Positions 1-7,803 of a stretch of 22,376 nucleotides of DNA are shown piece after piece. Positions within the stretch are counted from its first letter, which is position 1; the number at the start of each line of letters is the position of its first letter. Source of the stretch: Caryophanales bacterium (GTDB taxonomy: Bacteria; Bacillota_I; Bacilli_A; RFN20; CAG-288); NCBI GenBank assembly GCA_021621525.1, contig JAJVUU010000028.1, positions 1 to 22,376 of the forward strand, given 5' to 3'. The position numbers and the translations under genes were made by a program. Under the pieces are notes generated by a model. The model had not been told where the DNA came from. It did no database searches and worked only from the letters and a program-made list of their open reading frames with translations.

Positions 1-34
1 TAATCAATCCCGACTTACAATAGGTTGTCAATGA

Positions 35-77
35 GGGAGACCATGGGAGGACTGGAAGACAAAGCCTATGGTCTCCC
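35..77. repeat. Long inverted repeat (hairpin)
   Basis: GGGAGACCAT at 35-44 is perfectly repeated in inverse as ATGGTCTCCC at 68-77. Three further inner pairs (one G-T wobble) extend the stem to 13 bp around a loop of about 17 bases. No U-tract follows on either strand, so a simple intrinsic terminator is unlikely. It could be a structured RNA element, a protein-binding palindrome or a mobile-element end. Confidence 0.7.
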
Positions 78-112
78 ACCTATGGTAGACGGAAAAAAGA
101 ATATTTAAAAGT

Positions 113-136
113 CTTCCTCCGTTTGACTGGAGGAAG
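113..136. repeat. Inverted repeat (hairpin)
   Basis: CTTCCTCC at 113-120 and GGAGGAAG at 129-136 form a perfect 8-bp stem with an 8-base loop. The right arm also looks like a ribosome binding site followed by ATG at 144, but that frame stops after three codons. If transcribed rightwards, the hairpin would hide this Shine-Dalgarno-like sequence. Function is unknown. Confidence 0.6.
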
Positions 137-251
137 TATAAACCATGATTGGATAAATATCCAAAGACCCTGATTGACGCTTACTTGCATTCGGTCTACA
201 AAAGGAAGGAACCAAAGAGCAGGAGTCCGTCCTTTGCCAGATAAAGCAGTC

Positions 252-312
252 AAAAAAAGAAATCACCTGACCATGGTCGCCCACAAGGCTTCCGGTGTCA
301 AGTGATTTTTTT
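252..312. terminator. Bidirectional terminator-like hairpin
   Basis: AAATCACCTGA at 260-270 pairs with TCAAGTGATTT at 298-308 (one G-T wobble, 11-bp stem). An A-run at 252-258 gives a U-tract for minus-strand transcripts, and a T-run at 306-312 gives one for plus-strand transcripts. The loop is long (27 bases) but holds extra pairing potential. It sits after the small gene at 337-537 and probably ends the restriction-modification operon. Confidence 0.65.
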
Positions 313-336
313 CGTTTCAGGCAGGGTGATTGAAAT

Positions 337-537
337 TCAGCATACGACCTTTATCGGTCCTTCTTTCCCGTGCATTCTGATCCAGTTGGCAATGATGGAG
401 AGGCGTTCATCGGGAGTGGGCTTTCGCATCTCCCACGAAGGAACTCTGCCGTCCTTGCCGGCTCTCACATACACGAAGCCGTGATGGTTCTTAGGCTTGT
501 CGTAATCTCTGATTACTGATGGGTTTCCCTGTCTCAT
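337..537 (-). CDS. Small hypothetical protein, 66 aa
   Basis: This small basic protein contains Trp-Glu-Met-Arg-Lys-Pro, then Pro-Asp-Glu-Arg followed by an amphipathic helix ending in a Trp-Ile-Arg-Met-His segment. The composition is protein-like, not shadow-like, and no other frame competes here. A TAGAAT -10-like box lies 9 bases upstream of the ATG, which would leave almost no leader, and no clear Shine-Dalgarno site is seen. It follows hsdR by about 70 bp in the same direction and precedes the terminator hairpin. I do not recognise the family. It could be a fragment of a larger gene. Confidence 0.45.
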   Translation of the reverse strand: MRQGNPSVIRDYDKPKNHHGFVYVRAGKDGRVPSWEMRKPTPDERLSIIANWIRMHGKEGPIKVVC

Positions 538-546
538 ACTTACTAT

Positions 547-552
547 ATTCTA
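547..552 (-). promoter_or_regulatory. Possible -10 box for the 66-aa gene
   Basis: TAGAAT (minus strand) lies 9 bases before the ATG at 537. I find no good -35 hexamer at normal distance, so this is weak evidence for a separate promoter. The gene may instead be read from the hsd operon. Confidence 0.25.
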
Positions 553-607
553 CCAGCTATGGGTAAAATCCCGCTAAGACTTTTGCTGTTCGGTCTCCGT
601 CAAAGCA

Positions 608-3600
608 TTATAGGATGCCATAGAATTTTTCAAAGAAAACTTTTATTTTGCCAATAACTCTTTCTTTTTTAGCATCTCTGTTGTTATTTCCAAATCTGGA
701 CATCGGAGGGAGCATCTTGCTTATATCGGTTCCTGTAGTCTTCACTTCTCCATTTACGAAGCAATCGGAGATGAACTTTCTTGTCTCTTGCTCATTGAGC
801 TTTTCAGAGCTGATAATCTCCTTCAGCTCTTTTTCTTTTTGCTCGGCGATATACGTTCTCCATTCGGAGACGACGTCATCTACCTCATTGATTCCAGCTA
901 TGAAGCTTTCGATCAGGGCTTTCTTGGAACGCAATTCAGGGGACGAATCCACGGCTTTCTGAATGCTAATCAAGAGCTCCTTGTCGCTGCAATGGCTGTC
1001 ATGGTATTTTTGGACAAGGATCAGAATGTAATCGATGTTGATCTCGACCTGCTTGATCAACTCGATTTCAAACACAACATCATCATTGATGTTCTTTGCT
1101 TGTTCAGGTGGCATCTTGCTGATTTCATCCTTCAGATCAAGATATTTTCCACTGTAATCTTGGAATTCCCGTTCGGAAAGGATTTCGTTTCCGGCAAACT
1201 CATCAAATGAGACAAGGAGGTTCTTCATTCTGAGCACTGCCCCGAACAAACCGATAAAATCCTTCTTGTTCTTTTCTCCGACAAGAGGAAAACCGGTCAA
1301 AGGGAATCTACCACTTAGTTCCTGAATCATCCCTTGATAACCAGGCTTTTTGTTTCCTTTGTCATCTTTATAGCCATAGTAATAATCTTTGTAGCCCTTC
1401 AGCAGGACAATGCCATTTGCGTTCTTATCACCGAAAAGGGAAATCGCATCATCCGTCTGCTTCTGCAGATTTCTGAAGCAAACGATGTTTCCAAAGGTCT
1501 TGATCGAATTAAGAATTCGGTTCGTTCTTGAGAACGCCTGGATAAGGCCGTGCATCTTAAGGTTCTTGTCAACCCAAAGAGTATTCAGAGTAGTGGCATC
1601 GAACCCAGTTAGGAACATATTGACAACAATCAGAATATCCAACTCCTTGTTCTTCATTCTCAAGGAGACGTCTTTATAGTAGTTCTGGAATTTATCGCTA
1701 GAGGTGTCGTAGTTCGTCGAGAACATCTTGTTGTAATCCTGGATTGCCTTTTCCAGGAAATCGCGCGATGAAGCATCCAAGGATTCTGTATCTGCCGGAT
1801 CTTCCTCATCCAAAATGCCATCGGCTTCCTCTTCGTTGGCGCCATAGGAAAAAATCACGCCGACCTTCAGATTGGCTTTATCAGGTCGTTCTGCTATTTG
1901 CTTCTTGAATTCGTTGTAATAGAGCTTCGCTGCCTGTATCGATGATACAGCAAAAATGGAGTTGAATCCGTTGACAAAAGTGGTTTCTTTTTGCTCGTAA
2001 GAGTTTCTGCTCTTGGAAGAAGCCACTTCCTGAACGTTTTTGATCACGTTGAACTTGAACCATTTGTCGTTTCGATAGGTTTTGCGGTCGAAATTGTCCA
2101 ATATGTATTTCGTTACCATGGAAATACGCTTAGGTTCCATGAAGACCTTCTCGCGGTCGATGTCCCATACTTTCTCGTCCGAGATGTCATCCTTTTCATC
2201 GACGGTTTTTATATAGTCCACACGGAACGGAAGTACGTTCTTATCGTTGATGGCATCCACAATCGTATAGGCATGAAGCTGATCTCCGAAAGCCTGTTTC
2301 GTGGTCTGAAGGTTCGGATTCTTCGAGGTTCCTGAATTCACTGCAAAGATAGGGGTGCCCGTGAAACCGAAAAGATGGTACTTCTTGAAGTGCTTCACGA
2401 TTGCGGTATGCATGTCCCCGAACTGGGAACGATGGCATTCATCAAAGATGAAGACCACATGCTTCCTGTATACGTGGTGAGCGTTTGTTGATTTTATGAA
2501 AGTGGACAGTTTCTGGATGGTCGTGATGATGATTCTGCAGTTGTCGTCTTCCAGCTGCTTTTTTAGGATGGCCGTCGATTTGTTGGAATTTGCGGCCCCT
2601 TTCTCGAATCTGTCATACTCCCGCATCGTCTGATAGTCGAGATCCTTTCGATCTACGACAAACAATACTTTATCGATGCCATCCATCTTGCTGGCAAGTC
2701 TTGCCGTTTTGAATGAGGTAAGGGTCTTTCCGGATCCCGTTGTGTGCCAGATGTATCCTCCCGCATCGATCGTCCCGTATTTCTTGTAGTTGGTGGAAAT
2801 CTCTATTCTGTTCAGGATTCTTTCCGTTGCAACAATTTGATAAGGGCGCATGACAAGAAGCATATTCTCGGAGGTGAAGATGCAGTACTTCGTGAGGATA
2901 TTCAGGATGGTGTGCTTCGAAAAGAAGGTCTTGGTGAAATCGATGAGATCCGGAATGGGATGGTTGTTTGCGTCGGCCCAGTAACTCGTGAACTCGAAGG
3001 AGTTGCTCGTCTTCCCCTTCTTGGAAGGATTGGCGTTGTCCTTGATGTGGTTGAAACGAGTGGTGTTCGAATAGTATTTCGTGTTCACTCCGTTTGAAAT
3101 GACGAATATCTGAACAAACTGATAAAGGCCACAGCCAGCCCAAAACGAATCTCTTTGATAACGATCGATTTGATTGAATGCCTCTCTCAAAGCTACTCCA
3201 CGTCTTTTCAACTCGATATGGACCAACGGGAGTCCGTTCACCAGAATCGTCACGTCATAACGGTTGTCGTAGTTTCCCTTATCTTCCGTATATTGGTTTA
3301 TGACTTGGAGGATATTGTTATGAATGTTGGATTTGTCAATCAGTGTAATGTTCTTAGTAGAACCATCATCGCGTCTCAGATTTTTGCGATAGTCTTCCTG
3401 AATTGTGCGTGTCTTTTCAATAATGCCGAGGTTCGGATTTGAAATGTTGTCGGAAAAGAACCGATTCCATTCTTCGTCGGAGAAAACGTAGTTGTTCAGC
3501 TTCTCAATCTGTTTCCGAAGATTCGAAATCAGATCAGCTTCCTTGTGAATTTGGATATATTCATATGACTGTTCTTGAAGAAGCCGTATGAATTCATTTT

Positions 3601-3706
3601 CTAATGAAGCTTCGCTTTGATAAGAATCAGATTTGTTCTTTTCTGGTTTGTATTCCGTGACCACGGTCGCATCACCGGACTGGGTGATGATGTTGAAATA
3701 GGACAT
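608..3706 (-). CDS. hsdR: Type I restriction enzyme, R subunit (HsdR), 1032 aa
   Basis: HsdR is the ATP-dependent translocase and endonuclease subunit of a type I restriction-modification complex; it works with two HsdM and one HsdS to cut unmodified foreign DNA. The N-terminal nuclease domain shows the D...ExK pattern (Asp151, Glu165-Leu-Lys167). The SF2 helicase motor follows: Walker A TTGSGKT at 322-328, DECH box at 422-425 and FTGTP at 448-452. A helical C-terminal region ends the protein. Length is typical of full HsdR and all visible motifs are intact. The start ATG has a strong GGAGGA site, which also carries the last codons and stop of the upstream hsdS segment; the two genes are 3 bp apart and likely translationally coupled. 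It is the last large gene of the minus-strand operon. Confidence 0.96.
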   Translation of the reverse strand: MSYFNIITQSGDATVVTEYKPEKNKSDSYQSEASLENEFIRLLQEQSYEYIQIHKEADLISNLRKQIEKLNNYVFSDEEWNRFFSDNISNPNLGIIEKTRTIQEDYRKNLRRDDGSTKNITLIDKSNIHNNILQVINQYTEDKGNYDNRYDVTILVNGLPLVHIELKRRGVALREAFNQIDRYQRDSFWAGCGLYQFVQIFVISNGVNTKYYSNTTRFNHIKDNANPSKKGKTSNSFEFTSYWADANNHPIPDLIDFTKTFFSKHTILNILTKYCIFTSENMLLVMRPYQIVATERILNRIEISTNYKKYGTIDAGGYIWHTTGSGKTLTSFKTARLASKMDGIDKVLFVVDRKDLDYQTMREYDRFEKGAANSNKSTAILKKQLEDDNCRIIITTIQKLSTFIKSTNAHHVYRKHVVFIFDECHRSQFGDMHTAIVKHFKKYHLFGFTGTPIFAVNSGTSKNPNLQTTKQAFGDQLHAYTIVDAINDKNVLPFRVDYIKTVDEKDDISDEKVWDIDREKVFMEPKRISMVTKYILDNFDRKTYRNDKWFKFNVIKNVQEVASSKSRNSYEQKETTFVNGFNSIFAVSSIQAAKLYYNEFKKQIAERPDKANLKVGVIFSYGANEEEADGILDEEDPADTESLDASSRDFLEKAIQDYNKMFSTNYDTSSDKFQNYYKDVSLRMKNKELDILIVVNMFLTGFDATTLNTLWVDKNLKMHGLIQAFSRTNRILNSIKTFGNIVCFRNLQKQTDDAISLFGDKNANGIVLLKGYKDYYYGYKDDKGNKKPGYQGMIQELSGRFPLTGFPLVGEKNKKDFIGLFGAVLRMKNLLVSFDEFAGNEILSEREFQDYSGKYLDLKDEISKMPPEQAKNINDDVVFEIELIKQVEINIDYILILVQKYHDSHCSDKELLISIQKAVDSSPELRSKKALIESFIAGINEVDDVVSEWRTYIAEQKEKELKEIISSEKLNEQETRKFISDCFVNGEVKTTGTDISKMLPPMSRFGNNNRDAKKERVIGKIKVFFEKFYGIL

Positions 3707-3709
3707 GCT

Positions 3710-4312
3710 TTATTCCTCCAATTTCTTAAACGTCAATAATTTATCTCGATAATATTCGTATTGTTTCTGTCTGACTTCTATCTCGGCCGGCAGGCCACTT
3801 TGAATGTCATGGCAATAGTTATCAAACTTATCCAGTAATCCGGCGATTCGAGTCTGTCTCTCTAATGTTGGGAGAGCGAACTCGTAATTTAATATGGAAT
3901 CCTTGTTTCCTCGAGGCATTTTTGCCCCCTTAGAATGCTGAGAGTCGAATTTAAAGAAATCGTCACTAGCCATAATATGGTAGAGAAATCTAGGATTGAA
4001 CATTTGATCTTTTCCCTGAATGACAAGAACATCGCCGTTTGTCCCGCCAACGCAATTTGCAAACCATATCTTTTTCAAATAGGGTCTTATGTTTCCTATA
4101 AGGATATTTCCAGGCTTAAATTCTGTGAATTGGCCCGTTTTCGGAACGTAAGAAGAATTAATTTTCCCTTTTCTGTCGCTTAATAGATTATCTACTCCGA
4201 CATAATTGGCTTGATTTAATTGCTTGGCATCAATCTTTTTTGCGGAATAACTTGCAACAGTTTTAAGTTGGACGGGAGCATATCCAAAAACATATTGGAT
4301 GATTTTTATAGC
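3710..4312 (-). CDS. Third HsdS half (TRD plus conserved region), out of frame with hsdS
   Basis: An open frame of about 200 codons continues directly beyond the end of hsdS but in another frame. It encodes one complete target recognition domain (from Val-Gln-Leu-Lys near the start to about residue 135) and a conserved C-terminal helix with Gly-Leu-Pro-Ala-Glu-Ile and Gln-Lys-Gln-Tyr-Glu-Tyr-Tyr-Arg, nearly repeating the end of hsdS. There is no ATG and no Shine-Dalgarno site at its beginning; the first possible start (TTG at 4078) lies inside the domain and has no ribosome site. The natural reading is that it is expressed only when the TCTG tract at 4324-4347 changes length and fuses it to hsdS, or weakly by reinitiation. 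It stops 3 bp before hsdR. A plain inactive remnant is the alternative. Confidence 0.75.
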   Translation of the reverse strand, partial: AIKIIQYVFGYAPVQLKTVASYSAKKIDAKQLNQANYVGVDNLLSDRKGKINSSYVPKTGQFTEFKPGNILIGNIRPYLKKIWFANCVGGTNGDVLVIQGKDQMFNPRFLYHIMASDDFFKFDSQHSKGAKMPRGNKDSILNYEFALPTLERQTRIAGLLDKFDNYCHDIQSGLPAEIEVRQKQYEYYRDKLLTFKKLEE

Positions 4313-4314
4313 GC

Positions 4315-5517
4315 TCAGCTCAGTCTGTCTGTCTGTCTGTCTGTCTGGGCGATTATCTTGCCTGTTTCTGCAAATGTCAAGAGCAAATTGCGATAATATT
4401 CATATTGTTTCTGGCGGGCATCTATCTCCGCAGGAAGACCTATGTTTAGACTATTGCAGACTGTTTCGAAATTATCCAAGGCGTCTGCATATCTTTCCTG
4501 GATTTCAAGGGACGGCAAAGGTATTTCGATATTCTCAATTGCTGGAACACTAGAATGGACGACTTTGCTTTTGACTTTGCCGGCGCTTTTTTGATCTCTA
4601 ACGAATTGCGTATTAAGGACATGTGCCAAATATCGGGGATTTTGTTTGTGCTTAAGCACAACAATATCACCGCCGGCTAGGCATTTATCATTTCCGAGAT
4701 AGGCCACTGATTTGGCGATATCTTCAACGCTTTCGCCCGTAATGGCAAATAAAATATCTCCATGTTCGAAATACTTAGGCGATGGAACAAATTCAAGCTT
4801 GGTGTGCGAGACACAATCTTTGAACCAGGTATTGTATGTCGTATAAATTTCCCCGTATCGGACGCAAGGAATGCCTTCATTTACAACTTCATCTCTTTTA
4901 ATACCAGCGCCCCGGTAAATACTTGTGGCAATATCTTTTAACTTCACTTTGGGAATGATTTGTCCATGACAGAGAAGTTTCTCTCTATAGAATTCATATT
5001 GCTTTTTTCTTGCTGTAAGCTCTGCTGTAAGCTCTGCTGTAAGCTCTGTGAAATTGTCCAGTATCCGGACAATTTCACATTGAACTTCCAAAGGAGGAAC
5101 AGGAATTCTCAATGATTCAACACTTTCCCGCGAAATTCTAGGTATACTAGCCTTACGAACAAGAGAGTCAATTTTATTTTGCTGATTTTTAAGGCAATAG
5201 AACAAATATCGCTCATTTAATTGATTGCCATGTGAAAAAGTGAAACAATCGTCAGCAGCCCAAAACAGAATTTTTGAATAGCCTATTTGTCCGGCAGCAC
5301 CTGCACTAATAACAAATGTTTTGTTGGCCTCTCTATTGAAATCATCATAAAAGCCAAGCGGAATTAAAGCATTCTGATAAACAGGATATCTTCCTTTATC
5401 ATGTAATTGGCCTCTAACAAGTCTTTTCCCTCTAATCACTTCACACACTTGAACTATTGTTTTGTATTCAACACCTTCCGGACATAATTTCTCTATCAAA
5501 TCTTTCAAATCACTCAT
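4315..5517 (-). CDS. hsdS: Type I specificity subunit (HsdS), 400 aa, with variable repeats
   Basis: HsdS chooses the DNA target of the type I complex and positions two HsdM. The layout is complete: target recognition domain 1 (about 15-150), central conserved helix (about 150-182), domain 2 (about 190-335) and C-terminal conserved helix (about 345-385). The central helix carries three exact Glu-Leu-Thr-Ala units (residues 158-169), the same kind of linker that sets spacer length in EcoR124-type enzymes. The C-terminus runs into the TCTG tract and ends Gln-Thr-Asp-Arg twice, then Leu-Ser, a tail unlike any folded domain. The ATG has a GAGGTGAT site and overlaps the TGA that closes the upstream frame. 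Both domains look intact, so this form should be functional by itself; four or seven TCTG units would extend it to about 600 residues with a third domain. Confidence 0.95.
   Translation of the reverse strand: MSDLKDLIEKLCPEGVEYKTIVQVCEVIRGKRLVRGQLHDKGRYPVYQNALIPLGFYDDFNREANKTFVISAGAAGQIGYSKILFWAADDCFTFSHGNQLNERYLFYCLKNQQNKIDSLVRKASIPRISRESVESLRIPVPPLEVQCEIVRILDNFTELTAELTAELTARKKQYEFYREKLLCHGQIIPKVKLKDIATSIYRGAGIKRDEVVNEGIPCVRYGEIYTTYNTWFKDCVSHTKLEFVPSPKYFEHGDILFAITGESVEDIAKSVAYLGNDKCLAGGDIVVLKHKQNPRYLAHVLNTQFVRDQKSAGKVKSKVVHSSVPAIENIEIPLPSLEIQERYADALDNFETVCNSLNIGLPAEIDARQKQYEYYRNLLLTFAETGKIIAQTDRQTDRLS
4324..4347. repeat. Tetranucleotide tract, six perfect TCTG units
   Basis: Six uninterrupted TCTG units (CAGA on the coding strand) lie in the last codons of hsdS. 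They encode Gln-Thr-Asp-Arg twice, followed by Leu-Ser-stop. Frame arithmetic: six units stop at TGA just after the tract; five or eight units stop even sooner at GAC-TGA; four or seven units read through into the downstream target recognition domain. Tetranucleotide tracts of this kind change length by slipped-strand mispairing and are a classic cause of phase variation. Confidence 0.92.
5012..5047. repeat. 12-bp minisatellite, three perfect copies, in hsdS
   Basis: GCTGTAAGCTCT occurs three times head to tail at 5012-5023, 5024-5035 and 5036-5047. On the coding strand each copy is one Glu-Leu-Thr-Ala unit in the linker between the two target recognition domains, so gain or loss keeps the reading frame. 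In EcoR124I and EcoR124II two versus three such units change the spacer in the recognised sequence by one base pair. The same effect is predicted here. Confidence 0.93.
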
Positions 5518-5653
5518 GTTTCGCTATCACCTCAAAATCCTTCTTTTTCAATTTACTAAGATATTTATCCAGCTCATGAATTTTATCGATACAAAGTCGC
5601 GCATAGCCTAAAATATCTTCTAAAACAACACCGACAAAAAGAAAATATGCCTA
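5510..5653 (-). pseudogene. In-frame continuation beyond the amber codon
   Basis: After the TAG at 5651-5653, the frame of the preceding gene continues as Ala-Tyr-Phe-Leu-Phe-Val, then Leu-Glu-Asp-Ile-Leu, and a Lys-rich helix ending Ile-Ala-Lys-His-Glu before TGA at 5510-5512. The TGA overlaps the hsdS start by 8 bases, a typical coupled junction. This points to a recent nonsense mutation, a sequencing error or readthrough. It also leaves hsdS about 130 bases beyond the present stop, which may weaken its translation. Confidence 0.7.
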
Positions 5654-6190
5654 GTGATGGTATTCTTTGGAATAGGCCTTAAGAAAAAAGTTTACATCTC
5701 CTATTCCATCTTCCATTCCATCATATCTTAAATGTCTAAACAGTTTTTTATGTTGCGATAAAAAAATGACAGTTGAATTCTGTGGCGGTATGACATCAAT
5801 ACAAATGTAATTTCCGTCAAGCCCGTACTTCTTATGTCTATTCGTTCCGACAGGGTGAGCTAAAACAAACGATCTTATCGCTTCAAAATATTCTTTTGCA
5901 TTTTCAAATCTGCCATCTGAGATTTTGAAACCATATATAACATCTGGCTTAAAGGTTTTCATTAACCAATTAAAGGCCTCTCCTATCCAAGCGACACAGC
6001 AAATAATAAAACAAATGGATTTATTGTTGATTTGTAAACCCTCAGCTTCCAGATTGATATCCTGAATAGAGTAGGAGATTTTTTGCAAATAATCATGTGC
6101 AAGGCTACAAGATTGGGTGTCATTATAAATCCAGTTCTTGTTAAACCCTCTATTCGCCTCGTTTATATCACGAAGAATATTAAATGTCAT
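5651..6190 (-). CDS. Unknown protein within the hsd operon, 179 aa to an amber stop
   Basis: This gene sits between hsdM (1-bp gap) and hsdS. I do not recognise the family. The protein has a hydrophobic stretch, Cys-Phe-Ile-Ile-Cys-Cys-Val-Ala-Trp, around residues 58-68, then a mixed alpha/beta-looking part. It ends at TAG (5651-5653), but the same frame stays open for 46 more codons up to a TGA that overlaps the hsdS ATG, exactly where an operon gene would be expected to end. The full-length ancestor was therefore probably about 225 residues. The position, shared by accessory genes of many type I operons, suggests a helper or regulator of restriction, but that is inference. Confidence 0.75.
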   Translation of the reverse strand: MTFNILRDINEANRGFNKNWIYNDTQSCSLAHDYLQKISYSIQDINLEAEGLQINNKSICFIICCVAWIGEAFNWLMKTFKPDVIYGFKISDGRFENAKEYFEAIRSFVLAHPVGTNRHKKYGLDGNYICIDVIPPQNSTVIFLSQHKKLFRHLRYDGMEDGIGDVNFFLKAYSKEYHH

Positions 6191-6191
6191 A

Positions 6192-7754
6192 TCATTCTTC
6201 GATCTCCGCTATGATTTTGTCGATCTCTTCTCTCAGTTTGTTTTCTTTTTGGATAATCTCATTAATCTGAGCGTTCAAGGCTTTGATATCAATTTTCTCT
6301 CTGGTGTCTTCCTTCTCTACGTAGGTCGACACGGAGAGATTGTAACCGTTAGCCTTCACATCATCATAGGAAGCCACCTTTACCATATACTGCTTGTCTT
6401 TTCTTTCCTGATAGGCATTCAAGATATTCATGATGTTCTCATTAGAAAGTTTGTTATTGTTCGTTACCTTCTGATATTCCTTGGAGGCATCGATAAAAAC
6501 GATATTGGTATCGCTCTTCGACTTCTTCATCACCATGATGCAGGTTGCGATGGTCGTTCCAAAGAAAAGGTTGTCAGGCAACTGGATGATGGCATCGATA
6601 TAGTTGTTGCTTACCAGGTACTTTCTGATTTTCTGCTCTGCTCCGCCACGGTACATGATTCCAGGAAAACAGACAATTGCCGCCGATCCGTTGGTGGAAA
6701 GCCATGATAAGGAATGCATGATGAAAGCCATATCCGCTTTGCTCTTAGGAGCAAGAACACCAGCGGGAGCGAAGCGCTCATCGTTGATCAGAATCGGGTT
6801 GTCATCGCCTTCCCATTTGATGGAATAAGGAGGATTAGAGACAATCACATCGAATGGCTTATCCTCCTCGAATTGAGGGGCTGTCAGCGTATCATTGCAT
6901 GCAATGCTGAATTTGTCGAAATCAACATCGTGAAGGAACATGTTGATGCGGCAAAGGTTATAGGTCGTGATGTTTATTTCCTGGCCGTAGAAGCCGTTCT
7001 TGATGTTGTCTTTTCCAAGCACTTTGATAGACTGCAAAAGCAAGGAACCAGAACCACAGGCTGGATCATAGACTTTGTTGACCTGTTTTTTGTTGCCTAT
7101 CGCCAAACGGGTAAGAAGCTCCGAGACTTCCTGCGGAGTAAAGAACTCTCCTCCGGATTTTCCAGCGTTCGAAGCATACATAGACATGAGATATTCGTAG
7201 GCATCGCCGAAGGCATCAATCTTGCTGCTCTGGTAATCCCCCAATTTCATTTCGGAAATTTTTGATAAAATGAGCGCCAACTTTTTGTTTCTTTTCTCGA
7301 CAGTCGGGCCAAGTTTGTTTGAATTGACGTCGATGTCATCAAAAAGACCAGCGAAATCATTCTCCGACGATGTTCCCTTTGCAGATTCCTCGATATGGTT
7401 GAATACCTTCTCAAGGGTCTCATTGAGATTCTCGTCGTTCTCAGCTCTTGCTGTGACGTTGCAGAACAATTCCGAAGGTAGGACAAAGAAGCCTTTCTCC
7501 TCCACCAAGTCTTTTCTGGCCGGCTCGGCATCCTGATCACTCATTTTCGAATAATCGAAGTCCGTGTTACCGGCCTCATGTTCGTCCTTGTTGATATAAT
7601 CTGCCAGGTTCTCGGAAATATACCGGTAGAACATAATTCCAAGGATATAGGATTTGAAATCCCAGCCATCCACGGCTCCTCTTAAATCATCGGCGATAGA
7701 CCAAATGGAACGATGCAATTCGTTGCGCTCGTTTTCGTTAATATCTGTATTCAT
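6192..7754 (-). CDS. hsdM: Type I DNA adenine methyltransferase (HsdM), 520 aa
   Basis: HsdM transfers a methyl group from S-adenosylmethionine to adenine N6 in the target chosen by HsdS, protecting host DNA; with HsdR it also forms the restriction complex. An N-terminal helical HsdM_N domain (about 8-165) is followed by the catalytic domain with the AdoMet motif DPACGSG at 230-236 and the catalytic NPPY at 307-310. A coiled-coil-like tail (about 485-520) should contact HsdS. Length and motifs are normal. A good GAGGGTGG ribosome site precedes the ATG. The gene is followed after 1 bp by the unknown operon gene. Confidence 0.97.
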   Translation of the reverse strand: MNTDINENERNELHRSIWSIADDLRGAVDGWDFKSYILGIMFYRYISENLADYINKDEHEAGNTDFDYSKMSDQDAEPARKDLVEEKGFFVLPSELFCNVTARAENDENLNETLEKVFNHIEESAKGTSSENDFAGLFDDIDVNSNKLGPTVEKRNKKLALILSKISEMKLGDYQSSKIDAFGDAYEYLMSMYASNAGKSGGEFFTPQEVSELLTRLAIGNKKQVNKVYDPACGSGSLLLQSIKVLGKDNIKNGFYGQEINITTYNLCRINMFLHDVDFDKFSIACNDTLTAPQFEEDKPFDVIVSNPPYSIKWEGDDNPILINDERFAPAGVLAPKSKADMAFIMHSLSWLSTNGSAAIVCFPGIMYRGGAEQKIRKYLVSNNYIDAIIQLPDNLFFGTTIATCIMVMKKSKSDTNIVFIDASKEYQKVTNNNKLSNENIMNILNAYQERKDKQYMVKVASYDDVKANGYNLSVSTYVEKEDTREKIDIKALNAQINEIIQKENKLREEIDKIIAEIEE

Positions 7755-7803
7755 TTTCCACCCTCATTTTTTCATTCCACACGTCTCGTATCACTATTAT
7801 CGA

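Larger units (their letters stand above)
1..251. other. Intergenic region with hairpins, possible gene remnants
   Basis: I see no convincing gene here. Two strong inverted repeats are listed separately. Two short open stretches on the plus strand have a coding-like look: 25 codons from an ATG at 31 to a TAA at about 106-108, and a stretch ending Pro-Ser-Phe-Ala-Arg before a TAA near 241. Neither resembles a family I know, and both may be decayed remnants or chance. Confidence 0.4.

Noticed and set aside
2670..3143. 157-codon frame within hsdR
   Set aside because: It is in another frame of the same strand, over the intact helicase region of HsdR; composition is His/Arg/Gln-rich as expected for an out-of-frame reading.
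3710..4078. Independent 122-residue HsdS fragment starting at TTG 4078
   Set aside because: The frame is open and HsdS-like for 78 more codons upstream, and the TTG has no ribosome site, so it is an internal codon.
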